In this document: in pieces, positions 1 through 9,843 of the stretch | Layout: the number at the start of each line of letters is the position of its first letter | How positions within the stretch are numbered: the stretch's first letter is position 1 | Assembly (NCBI RefSeq): GCF_902167145.1 | Contig: NW_023367382.1 | Span: 49,780 to 113,779 of the forward strand | Source of the DNA: Zea mays | Lineage: Eukaryota > Streptophyta > Magnoliopsida > Poales > Poaceae | Length of the DNA stretch: 64,000 nt | Reading direction: 5' to 3' | Made by a program: the position numbers and the translations under genes | The notes under the pieces: generated by a model | What the model was told of the DNA's origin: nothing | What the model saw: the letters and a program-made list of their open reading frames with translations, nothing else | The model's database searches: none

Positions 1-2
1 GT

Positions 3-1319
3 CATCTTGCTCAGGATGAGCAACACCGAAGGCCTCAGCATCAAGACCTTCATCAGGAGGGCTTTCCCAACGAAGATGACTGGTATGACAATTTCCATCA
101 TGGGAATTTTGTTTTTGATGATGCTTCTCCCTTGTCCGCTGAGCTGCAGGCTACACCTTGGCCTCCGTCCTACAAGCCGCCTCAGCTCCCCGTATTTGAT
201 GGCCACTCAGACCCGAAGCAGTTTTTGATGAGCTACGAAGCAACAGTGTCTTCGTACGGTGGCAATGCTTCAGTCATGGCCAAATCTTTCGTTATGGCTG
301 TCAGAAGTGTTGCTCAAACCTGGTATTCCTCCCTTCGACCAGGAACGATCACTTCATGGCAGAAGCTGAAGGATTTGCTGTTAACTAGCTTTCAAGGGTT
401 TCAGACGAAGCCGGTCACTGCTCAGGCTCTCTTCCAATGTACCCAGGACCATGAAGAGTACCTTCAGGCATATGTCCGAAGGTTTCTACGATTGAGGGCA
501 CAGGCGCCAACAGTGCCCAATGAAATTGTCATTGAGGCTATGATCAAGGGGCTTTGGCCAGGGCCGTCAGCACAGTATTTTGCCAGGAAGCCACCACAAA
601 CGCTGGAAAAGCTGCTCCAGAAGATGGACGAATACATTCGAGCTGACAATGATTTTCGTCAAAGAAGGGAGGAGGCTTTCAGGTTTTCTGAAATGACCAG
701 GGGCTTCGGAGGAAGGTTTTACCCGAGGCATGTCAGGTCAATTCACAACTCTACTCAAAATGATGATAGGGGGAGCCAGCAGCAAAGGCCACAGTGCTCC
801 TCACAGGCTTCGGGGCAACAGCAAAGCTCCTTCCGACCTCCAGCTCCAAGAGGCAGAGGCGCCAGGGGCTTCGGAGGAAGATTTGGCGACCAACCGAGAA
901 GAATCTTTTGCTTATTCTGCGGTGAGAACAAAGGCCATACTACCAGGATGTGCCATGTTACTATTCAGAAGCAAAAGGAAATAGCTGAAGCAGCAGCACA
1001 ACAGGCTCAGCCGAAGCAGGTCATGCATACAGCTTCGTATCATTCGCCCTACATCCCACAGAATATGTGGGTAATCATCCTGCAGTTTCTGTTGCTTCGG
1101 CGAGTCAGCCTCAAGCTTCCTGGCAACAGCCTCCGCCTCCACCTCCGTTGCAACAAGGCCAGCAGCCAGAAGGGAGCCAGTATACTCCACACTAGAGGGA
1201 CTTCAGAGAGCAGTCCGAAGCTCGTACAGTCAATAGCACTGTGCCAGAGTCAAAGCACATCTATTGACGAATATCCTACCTTAATAGCAATCTTTTTCAT
1301 TCAGTTTTATTTTCTGTAA
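3..1319 (+). CDS. gag: Gag of E1, 5'-partial, C-terminal frameshift
   Basis: The frame is open from the window edge, so the true start is upstream. It contains a retrotransposon gag core (about 190-690) with the motifs FDGHSDPKQ, MAKSFVM, TWYSSL and LLTSFQGF, which match the E2 Gag in order and spacing. A Gly/Arg/Gln-rich stretch follows, then a zinc knuckle CLFCGENKGHTTRMC (C-x2-C-x5-H-x4-C) near 908-955. Gag would form the capsid and bind RNA. After about 1055 the frame no longer resembles Gag, whereas another frame reads a Pro/Gln-rich tail ending at a TAG near 1194, so a small indel near 1050-1065 probably broke the original C-terminus. No pol follows. Confidence 0.8.
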   Translation, partial: HLAQDEQHRRPQHQDLHQEGFPNEDDWYDNFHHGNFVFDDASPLSAELQATPWPPSYKPPQLPVFDGHSDPKQFLMSYEATVSSYGGNASVMAKSFVMAVRSVAQTWYSSLRPGTITSWQKLKDLLLTSFQGFQTKPVTAQALFQCTQDHEEYLQAYVRRFLRLRAQAPTVPNEIVIEAMIKGLWPGPSAQYFARKPPQTLEKLLQKMDEYIRADNDFRQRREEAFRFSEMTRGFGGRFYPRHVRSIHNSTQNDDRGSQQQRPQCSSQASGQQQSSFRPPAPRGRGARGFGGRFGDQPRRIFCLFCGENKGHTTRMCHVTIQKQKEIAEAAAQQAQPKQVMHTASYHSPYIPQNMWVIILQFLLLRRVSLKLPGNSLRLHLRCNKASSQKGASILHTRGTSESSPKLVQSIALCQSQSTSIDEYPTLIAIFFIQFYFL

Positions 1320-2225
1320 TAAAGGACATTGTTTAGGTTTCGTGTAATTAGTTTCGTTACTTCCTACAAAAAATATGTTGTTTTCTCCACAGGCTTAAAT
1401 TGATCGAAATTCAAAGACTTGTGATAATAAGAAGGACCTTCGAACTATCAAAAATTCTTCGAAGCAACAAAAAGTCGTTCTAACGAACGCAGAGTAAGTT
1501 TGACGAAGTCACAAAAAGCCGCTCCGAAGGGAGCGCAGTGTAAGTTTTCTGCTCCAAAGTCGTTCCAAAAGGAATGCAGAGCATACAACGAAAAGTCAAC
1601 GCTGATACCGCCTAAGTAAAAGGCGAAGAAGCTCCAAAGTCGTTCCTAAGGGAATGCAGAGCTTACAGCGAAAAGTCAACGCTGATTCCGCTGAAGTAAA
1701 AGGCGAAGAAGCTCCTAAGGGAGGCTTACAGCGAAAAGTCAACGCTGATTCACAAAAAGACTATGTGTTTTATCGCGCAGACATGCGTGTACCTTCGGAA
1801 TATCACCTTACATAGCATAACATCATCACATCATCTTTGCATAACATAAGCATCATACATCATAATGCATGTGGCATAAGAAAGAGATATGACATCAATC
1901 TTCGGGAAAACGCTTTGAAAAAGGGGCAAATCATGCCAAGTCACAAGGAGAAACAATATTGATTTCTGAAGTATAGCCTTGAAGAATGTTTCTACGAAGC
2001 TTCAACACTTTCTCAGGATACTTCGGATATTGTTGTGATAAATGGTAATTCTTCTTCACGAAGCATGAAAAGAAGGGAAGGTGTTTTTTCGCCAAAGACT
2101 CAAAAACGGTACGTGTGTAAAGTTTCATGCATCGTAAAGAACTGGGTAACAAAAATAGATATATTACATTTGGGGTTACAAAATGTTTCATTATATTACA
2201 TTTCAGAAGTTTTTTACAAAAATGC
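1320..2225. other. E1 non-coding spacer after gag
   Basis: About 900 bases between the end of gag and the 3' end of the antisense gene. It contains an approximately 80-bp tandem repeat (1551-1750) with looser relatives from about 1450. No pol motifs were found in any frame. It probably marks where pol was lost, and it is where sense and antisense transcripts would meet. Confidence 0.6.
1551..1756 (+). repeat. 80-bp tandem repeat in E1 spacer
   Basis: The word GCTCCAAAGT recurs at 1551 and 1631, and GCTCC at 1711, a period of exactly 80. Each unit carries a GAATGCAGAGC-like block, a GCGAAAAGTCAACGCTGAT block and an AGTAAAAGGCGAAGAA block. The third unit is truncated. Degenerate copies (GTCGTTC...AACGCAGAG) extend upstream to about 1474. 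It sits where E2 has its 79-bp array. Confidence 0.75.
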
Positions 2226-5200
2226 TTAATCCTCTCTCAAAACGACTTCTGCAGCCTCATTCAGGAGCCGATTGACGACTTCGTCCATAATATCTTCGGC
2301 CATCTTTTTAATTTCGTCGTCCCTCTTCGGCTGAGGGCCCGAAGGCGCTTTAGTCGGATCTGAAGCAAGATATGGCTACATTGCTATCACAAATCGCAAA
2401 CAAATCTTAAAACCTAAGATTACAACACGATAAAAATCATTACTTAATACCTAATTGACCTTCAGTCTCTGTGCTCTTTTCAGCAGCCTCAGCTACTTCT
2501 CTAGCATCATGAATGCCCTTTTCACTTCTTCGAATAATTTCTCCGGCCATTTCTCGGCCACCATTATCCCAGATATCGGTAAAAAATTTTCCACCAATTA
2601 AGCTAGCTTCGGCCGAAGGATCCTTTGCATCTTCGAAGGACAAAGTAGTTTCGGTTTGTGCTAAAATTTTTACGTGTTCGCAGCCCTTCTTTTCTAAGAT
2701 GGAGGCAATCCCTCTGGCACCAGAGAAGGCGCATATATCTCCTCGGCTATTTAAAATTTCTTCGAAGGCTTCAGCTTCGTGGTCAATCCATTCAATGACA
2801 CCTTCGGGGTTGCCTCTCGAAAAGTTTTCCTCACTTGAAAATGCGCCGACCTTGGCGAAGCTAGCTTTTAACTTCTTAACACAATCTATAGATTTGTTGT
2901 AGCATCTCTTTTTAGACGAACGAAGCTCTTCAACAGTCACTTCTAGGTGATCTGCCCATTGATCGCTGAGTTCACGCTTTGTTTCTTCAAGTACGCGTTC
3001 TTCCTTGGCTCTGGCTAGTTGTTTCCGAAGGTCTTCAATTTCACGCTTCTGAGCTTCAGCTTGACTTTTAAAAACAGCTTCGTCTTCCTTTATTTTATTT
3101 ATCAATGGGTATAATATTTTATCTTTTTCAAGACCTTCGTTCCTCAGTTCAATTACTTCGGAACGAAGGTTGCTCAGGGCTATAGTACATCCTTCGTCCT
3201 CAGCATCTTTCTGTGCCCTGAGGGCATTGCTGAGTATCAGGCCCTGCAAACAGGAATATGTCTGTGTCAATAGGTTTAAACAAACGAAAAATTTTGAACT
3301 CAATAAAAAATACAAGAATTTCATTTGTCGCACCTTTAAGCTGTTGTAAGCTAGACTGTCAGCCAGATCGTTCTTTGACAGCACCGAAAGTCCGTCTTCT
3401 AAAGTTGGGAATCCGAAGCTTCTGCTCATCTCCCGACAGACAGAAATTTCCTTGCTGTCGGGGAGACAATACAAGAAGTCTTCTTCTCCACTGCCATTAA
3501 ATATTAACGCCCCCTTTGGATAATTCAGTTTTTGGGCATAGTGCTGGGCCTCTTGTTCTTCTTTTTCTGATAATTTTTTCCCCGAAGCATGACGAAAAAT
3601 ATAATCACGAATTTTGGGGGATGCTTCGGGGGCAACAACACCGGTTTTTTCAACAAAAGTTGGCTTTGTTATTTTTTCTGCCTCACTTTCCAAGGGTTTT
3701 ACCTTTGCGGGCTCTGAGGGCCCAGCTTCGGCTTCAGCCCCTTGCTCTGGAACTTTAGAACCAGAAGTTTCAACTGTTGTTTCAGGAGTAACAGCAGCCT
3801 TCTTCGGAGGTGTGCTCGAAGATTTGATCGTTTCCAGTACATCTAGCACATTAGCCATTCTCTTTCTCTTCGGAGTTACGGCTGGCACTTTTTCATTTTT
3901 TGCTGTCCCAATGATTGCTGTTGGACTCAAAACTTCTGATGTTTTGGAGCCCTCAGTTGCTTCCTTTACCTCTTCCATTTTTTCTGTGAATGGCGCTTCG
4001 GCCTTCTCTTTCGTTTCTGGTAACAAAATCTTTGATTGCTCCAATTTTGTCTTTGTTGGCACTTCGGCCGTTTCTGCGACTTCTGGCAGCAAAGTTGGCT
4101 CGTCTGGTTTTTCAGCTTCGGTGGCCGAAGAAGTTTCTCCGGTAAACTCAGGCACCGAAGCTGGTTCAATATAGCGCGACCGATGCGTAAGAACCTTTAT
4201 CTTCTTCCTTTTCGGTTCTGGCTCGCTAGGAGCAGCTGCAGTTTCTTCTTTTGCAGAGGTTGTGTTTTTTCTCTTCTGCCTTCGAGTGGGATAGCAATAG
4301 TCAGGGTAGACAAACCCGATGGTATCAAATACCCGATTCAGCCTCTTCTTTTTTCGGCCTCCGAAGGCTGCTGACATTGCAGTATCTTCGGCCTTCGAGT
4401 AGGTCCCAAGCAGCTCATCACTTAAATTGTCAATGCTTTTCAACCACTCATCATCTGGCTCAATAAATTTATCTCCAAACTTAAAAGTGTATTTAAACCT
4501 GATAAGTTCACCTTCGTCGGCCTCTTTAATGGTTTCTTGTGGCATTTCCCATTTCTCCGCAAGCGGCCACACCCTGAAGGCGATATGCTCTTGTACTAAG
4601 TCCCTTGTTCCTATAAAAGAACAGACAATGCCGAAGGCTCTCTGGCATTCTTCGGCAGCTTCATTCATTTCAACCTTCGGCCTGCGAAGGCCGAAGCTTT
4701 GCCAAATAGGGCGCATAATTATACCCTTGATGTCTTCTCGTGCTTTCAGATCATTTTTTACATAGAACCATTCTGTCATCCAGCCGCTGGGCCATCTTTT
4801 CCGAAAAGTTGGCACGGGGCAGCTTGACCCAGACCGAGAAACAAAATTGTAGCAGCCAAAGTTATTATGATACTGTTCCTTACCCCAAGGTATTGTCTCG
4901 TATGATAATTCGTGCATATTGCAGAAACTTTTTGCATCAGGCTTCAGACCTTGGCTTCGCACGGCCCACACGAAAATATTCAGCCTTATGATTGCCTCAG
5001 GGGTAAGTTGGTGAAGATAGACTTCAAAAATCTTCAGCACCTCCACGACGAAGCTGCTCAAGGGCAATCGCAGCCCAGCCTTCAAAAAGCTTCGGAATAC
5101 TACGACTTCATTCTCTTCGGGGTGTGGACAAGTCTTCTCCCCTTCGTCGGCCCTCACAACGGACAAATCCCGGAAATACCTTCCTCTCATGTTAACAAGA

Positions 5201-5451
5201 TGATTCTCTTTGATAGTTGATTTACCATAAACTGAATGGCTTGGTCGCCAGGGGCGATCTTTGGAGTCTTCGCCACCGCTGTCCACATCATAACTTTCAC
5301 TGTCACCAGTATCTTCAGACAGCCCTTTGAGAATCTCTTTGGTGATTTTTTCTGTGTTGGTCTTCGACATCGCTATAAGAAACCCTAAGTTCTTCTCTTC
5401 ATCAAGACTCAGCTTCATCTCAGCAGCAGCCTTCTTAGCAGCTTCAGACAT
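2226..5451 (-). CDS. Antisense gene of E1: PF04195-like protein with coiled coil, 3 candidate exons
   Basis: A long minus-strand gene opposing gag. The best ATG is at 5451 (an in-frame GTG lies 12 bases upstream). The frame is open for about 1000 codons to a TAA at 2440. Two intron-like gaps are visible: 3333-3244 (90 bp, AAG/GTGCGA to TTTGCAG/GG, T-rich, in frame) and 2450-2360 (91 bp, TTAG/GTATTAAG to GCTTCAG/AT). Removing both gives about 1014 codons ending at 2226. Regions in order: acidic N-terminus; a conserved block with AGLRLP, HQLTP, WFYV and VWPLA (resembling the plant 'putative gypsy type transposon' family, PF04195); LNRVF; a long Pro/Glu/Lys low-complexity linker; a coiled coil; and a conserved tail with KKGCEH and IWDNGGRE. 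Function unknown. A TATA box lies 143 bp upstream of the ATG. Splicing is inferred, not shown. Confidence 0.75.
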
Positions 5452-5593
5452 CTTCGGAAACACTAAAAAACTGTTTTCAAAGCCGAAGCTTCAAAGCTAA
5501 AAGCTTAGCAAATCACAGTGCACAAGAGCTAAAAATTGAGTGAGCGGGAGTGGTTGGCCAGAAAGCGTGCAAAATGAGTTTGCGGTATGGCCG

Positions 5594-5601
5594 TATTTAT
5601 A
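5594..5601 (-). promoter_or_regulatory. Candidate TATA box of E1 antisense gene
   Basis: TATAAATA on the minus strand, 143 bp before the antisense ATG and about 156 bp inside the 3' LTR. E2 has a TATA box in the same relative place, which supports a real promoter. Confidence 0.55.
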
Positions 5602-5745
5602 CGCTCGGTGCGTTGAAAGCTGAAAGACCCCACTTGTCATTGAATGTTGCTATTCTAGCAAAGGGAAGGTGTTTTTTCGGACCTTCGGCGTAAAGCCTTC
5701 GTCCATATCGCAATCTAAATTTATTATTTCGAACAAATTAATATT

Positions 5746-5757
5746 GCGAGGGGCTAC
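5746..5757 (+). other. E1 polypurine tract
   Basis: The purine-rich string GCGAGGGGCTAC directly abuts the 3' LTR. This is the expected position of the plus-strand primer for reverse transcription. Confidence 0.6.
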
Positions 5758-6401
5758 TGTTGGGGACCTTCGGCGTCCGAAGGTCCTCAAAAACAGGATT
5801 TAACAGTATTCCTGCAGTACAATGTATAAACAGGTATCCTCGGACTAAAGTCGGCATTGCAGTAGACCGGAATAATACGAAGGTTGACTCAGAGCCGAAG
5901 GTGCGAGCAGGAAAGCTTCGGCGCGACAGCAAAGAGTGGAACCGTCTTAAAGATGAAAAGGCTATTCAGACCTCAATAGACTACTATAGAGTTATTATCA
6001 AATGTAAAGGGCATGAATGTAATTTTGTAAGGGCTGTGTCCCGTGTCTATAAATAGGTGAACAGTATCCCCGTACTGTTCACGCTGACTTGGCATTCGCT
6101 TTTTGCGTCACGCTTGTATTGTCATTTCCTTCCGATTGAAGGTACACTTGTGATTCAACAATATTTTTATTTATGCTCAATAATAATAAATGATTGTTCA
6201 TGTTTTCTTTTATATTATTTATATTCCATCACCTTCGTCATTGTTTGATGAATTTATGAAGGTATGTCCTTCATAACCTTCGTCCGCAAGTCATTATATC
6301 CTAAGGGAAATAATGCTTCGGAGGACGAAGGACATTAACGATTAACATTTTCTATGTTGCCTTGTTCTTAACTCTTAGTACTTGAGAACAAGTCCCCAAC
6401 A
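5758..6401 (+). repeat. 3' LTR of E1 (644 bp)
   Basis: It begins TGTTGGGGAC and ends GTCCCCAACA, a perfect 10-bp terminal inverted repeat with TG...CA ends. Bases 5764-5786 form a 10-bp stem hairpin (GGACCTTCGG / CCGAAGGTCC, loop CGT). A TATAAATA box lies at 6048-6055. Knob satellite follows at 6402. Confidence 0.9.
6048..6055 (+). promoter_or_regulatory. TATA box in E1 LTR
   Basis: TATAAATA within the LTR, about 290 bp into it; the likely core promoter for element transcription. Confidence 0.55.
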
Positions 6402-8555
6402 TGGGGTGAGGTGTATGAGCCTCTGGTCGATGATCAATGGCCACACAACCCCCATTTTTGTCGAAAATAGCCATGAATGAAGGCGTATGAGCCTCTAGTC
6501 GATGATCAATGGCCACACAACCCCCATTTTTGTCGAAAATAGACATGAACGACCATTTTCAATAATACCGAAGGCTAACACCTACGGATTTTTGACCAAG
6601 AAATGGTCTCCACCAGAAATCCAAGAATGTGATCTATGGCAAGGAAACATATGTGGGGTGAGGTGTATGAGCCTCTGGTCGACGATCAATGGCCACACAA
6701 CCCCCATTTTTGTCAAAAATAGCCATGAACGACCATTTTCAATAATATCGAAGGCTAACACCTACGGATTTTTGACCAAGAAATGGTCTCCACCAGAAAT
6801 CCAAGAATGTGATCTTTGACAAGGAAACATATGTGGGGTGAGGTGTATGAGCGTCTGGTCGATGATCAATGGCCACACAACCCCCATTTTTGTCAAAAAT
6901 AGCCATGAACGACCATTTTCAATAATACCGAAGGCTAACACCTACGGATTTTTGACCAAGAAATGGTCTCCACCAGAAATCCAAGAATGTGATCTATGGC
7001 AAGGAAACATATGTGGGGTGAGGTGTATGAGCGTCTGGTCGATGATCAATGGCCACACAACCCCCATTTTTGTCGAAAATAGCCATGAACGACCCTTTTC
7101 AATAATACCGAAGGCTAACACCTACGGATTTTTTACCAAGAAATGGTCTCCACCAGAAATCCAAGAATGTGATCTATGGCAAGGAAACATATGTGGGGTG
7201 AGGTGTATGAGCCTCTGGTCGATGATCAATGGCCACACAACCCCCATTTTTGTCGAAAATAGCCATGAACGACCATTTTCAATAATACCGAAGGCTAACA
7301 CCTACGGATTTTTGACCAAGAAATGGTCTCCACCAGAAATCCAAGAATGTGATCTATGGCAAGGAAACATATGTGGGGTGAAGTGTATGAGCGTCTGGTC
7401 GATGATCAATGGCCACACAACCCCCATTTTTGTCGAAAATAGCCATGAACGACCATTTTCAATAATACTAGAGGCTAAGACCTACGGATTTTTGCCCATG
7501 AAATGGTCTCCACCAGAAATCCAAGAATGTGATCTATGGCAAGGAAACATATGTGGGGTGAGGTGTATGAGCCTCTGGTCGATGATCAATGGCCACACAA
7601 CCCCCTTTTTTTGTCGAAAATAGCCATGAACGACCATTTTCAATAATATCGAAGGCTAACACCTACGGATTTTTCACCAAGAAATGGTCTCCACCAGAAA
7701 TCCAAGAATGTGATCTACGACAAGGAAACATATGTGGGGTGAGGTGTATGAGCCTCTGGTCGACGATCAATGGCCACACAACCCCCATTTTGCCGAAAAT
7801 AGCCATGAATGACCATTTTCAATAATACCGAAGGCTAACACCTACGGATTTTTGACCAAGAAATGGTCTCCACCAGAAATCCAAGAATGTGATCTATGGC
7901 AAGGAAGCATATGTGGTTGAGGTGTACGAGCCTCTGGTCGATGATCAATGGCCACACAACCCCCATTTTTGTCGAAAATAGCCATGAACGACCATTTTCA
8001 ATAATACCGAAGGCTAACACGTACGAGTTTTTGACCAAGAAATGGTCTCCACCAGAAATCCAAGAATGTGATCTATGGCAAGGAAACATATGTGGGGTGA
8101 GGTTTATGAGCCTCTAGTCGATGATAAATGGCCACACAACCCCCATTTTTTATGAAAATAGCCATGAGCGACCTTGAAAATAGCCATGAGCGACCATTTT
8201 CAATAATACTAGAGGCTAACACCTACGGATTTTAGACCAAGAAATGGTCTCCACCAGAAATCCAAGAATGTGATCTATGGAAAGGAAACATATGTGGGTG
8301 TCGAAAATAGCCATGAACGACCATTTTCAATAATACCGAAGGCTAACACCTACGGATTTTTGACCAAGAAATGGTCTCCACCAGAAATCCAAGAATGTAA
8401 TCTATGGCAAGGAAACATATGTGGGGTGAGGTTTATGAGCCTCTAGTCGATGATAAATGGCCACACAACCCCCATTTTTTATGAAAATAGCCATGAGCGA
8501 CCATTTTCAATAATACTAGAGGCTAAGACCTACGGATTTTTGACCAAGAAATGGT
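6402..8555 (+). repeat. Knob 180-bp satellite array, forward
   Basis: Tandem monomers of 180 bp; for example GGCCACACAACC recurs at 6511 and 6691. The consensus words (GGCCACACAACCCCCATTTT, CCGAAGGCTAACACCTACGG, CAAGGAAACATATGTGGGGT) match the maize knob repeat as I know it. The array includes a monomer with an internal duplication of about 22 bp (8158-8200), a shortened monomer joined at 8290-8305 and another joined at about 6470. The last monomer is split by the Sirevirus insertion at 8556. Confidence 0.95.
8551..8555. repeat. TSD ATGGT (left)
   Basis: Matches ATGGT at 37596-37600. Joining the flanks restores a normal satellite monomer across the site. Confidence 0.9.
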
Positions 8556-9795
8556 TGAAAGGGAATTAGGATTACACCTAGTTCCTATATAATTTTGGTG
8601 GTTGAATTGCCCAACACAAACAATTGGACTGACTAGTTTTGCTCTAGATTATATGTTCTACAGGTGCCAAAGGTTCATCTATAACCATACTAAATCGACT
8701 GTCCGAAATACCGTAGATTATTCCGGACAGGAGAAGCTTTTTGGAAAAACAGGCCAAGCGCGGACTGTCCGGGCCCTTGCGGCGGACCGTCCGCGACACA
8801 AGGATGTCACTCGGCCAGAACCAATGCAAAAATCGAAGTCTACACTATGGACTGTCCGGAGGAAAAGCAAAGACCGTCCGAGCCCTTGCGCGGACCGTCC
8901 GGCCTCTGGCGCGGACCGTCCGGTAGGTGAGAAACCGAAAAACCCGAAGGTGACGGGTTCGGAGAAATGAATTATAGCGGGTTCACGGACCGTCCGGGCC
9001 AGGATCGCGGACCGTCCGCGACTGGGTCTGTCTGACATCTGACAACGCATTAAATGCAATATAGCCGTTGATATAGCCGTTACTGCTGACCGTTGCATTT
9101 TCAGCCGTTCATCTACTGGGGCGGACCGTCCGGACCTGGCACGCGGACCGTCCGCGCTCAGCAGAATGGAGCAACGGCTAGGAAGTGGTTGGTGGCTATA
9201 AATACAACCCCAACCACCTCCATTCACTTCATCCAAGCATTCCAACCTTCAACATTCAATACAAGAGCTAGCATTCCATTCCAAGACACATTCAAAGCCT
9301 CCATCTCTCCAAGTTTCACAATTGAGAAAAGAGATCATTAGTGATTAGTGACTTGAGAGAGAAAGTGATCCGTGTGTTATTCGTCGCTCTTGTCGCTTGG
9401 CCTTTTTGCAATCGTGCTTTCTTGATTCTTTCATTACGATCAAGCACTCACTTGTAATCGAGGCAAGAGGCACCAATTGTGTGGTGGCCCTTGTGGGAAC
9501 TTTGTGTTCCAAGTGATTGAGAAGAGAAAGCTCACTCGATCCGTGGGATCGTTTGAGAGAGGGAAGGGTTGAAAGAGACCCGGCCTTTGTGGCCTCCTCA
9601 ACGGGGAGTAGGTTTGCAAGAACCGAACCTCGGTAAAACAAATCCGGGTGTCACACTCTTCATTTGCTTGCGATTTGTTTTCCACCCTCTCTCGCGGACT
9701 CGTTTCTTTATTACTAACGCTAACCCGGCTTGTAGTTGTGTTTATATTTGTAAATTTCAGTTTCGCCCTATTCACCCCCCTCTAGGCGACTTTCA
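8556..9795 (+). repeat. LTR1 of Ji-like dimer (1240 bp)
   Basis: It starts TGAAAGGGAATTAGG and ends GCGACTTTCA. It carries about ten near-palindromes of the type GCGGACCGTCCGC between 8759 and 9155, a TATAAATA box at 9197-9204, then a downstream region shared with the Opie-like copy. By eye it has 11 substitutions against LTR3, and 10 substitutions plus one indel against LTR2. Confidence 0.92.
9197..9204 (+). promoter_or_regulatory. TATA box in LTR1
   Basis: TATAAATA downstream of the palindrome cluster; the likely start region for A transcripts. Confidence 0.6.
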
Positions 9796-9797
9796 AT

Positions 9798-9809
9798 TGG
9801 TATCAAAGC
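9798..9809 (+). other. Primer-binding site, copy A
   Basis: TGGTATCAAAGC, two bases after LTR1. It is complementary to the 3' end of plant initiator tRNA-Met except for one base (A where copy C has the matching G). Confidence 0.8.
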
Positions 9810-9843
9810 TCGGTGCTTCATTAGAGCCTAACCGCTCGAAGTG

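Larger units (their letters stand above)
1..6401 (+). mobile_element. E1: partial pol-less Ty3/gypsy (Tat-type) LTR retrotransposon
   Basis: The left edge cuts the element; its 5' LTR lies outside the window. In order it holds a gag frame, an 80-bp tandem repeat, a large gene on the opposite strand, a purine-rich tract and a complete 3' LTR ending at 6401. No protease, reverse transcriptase, RNase H or integrase motif is present between the gag end (1319) and the antisense gene (2226). It is therefore a non-autonomous element, or one whose pol was deleted, probably needing enzymes from a related autonomous Tat element. Knob satellite starts directly at 6402, so it inserted into the satellite; the next five bases, TGGGG, should be repeated before the missing 5' LTR. 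Confidence 0.85.

Noticed and set aside
2440..2442. TAA at 2440 as the definite end of the E1 antisense protein
   Set aside because: Not excluded, but a GT-AG gap (2450-2360) bypasses it and joins an in-frame exon to 2226; I kept the longer model with reduced confidence.
3614..4174. Plus-strand 186-codon frame opposite the E1 antisense gene, with others at 2513-2902 and 25715-26404
   Set aside because: Shadows of the conserved minus-strand genes; low-complexity Ser/Phe-rich products with no motif.
6838..7623. 261-codon open frame in the knob array, and similar frames on both strands of all knob arrays
   Set aside because: It is the 60-codon satellite monomer read repeatedly; no domain, no start context, and frames are open equally on the opposite strand.
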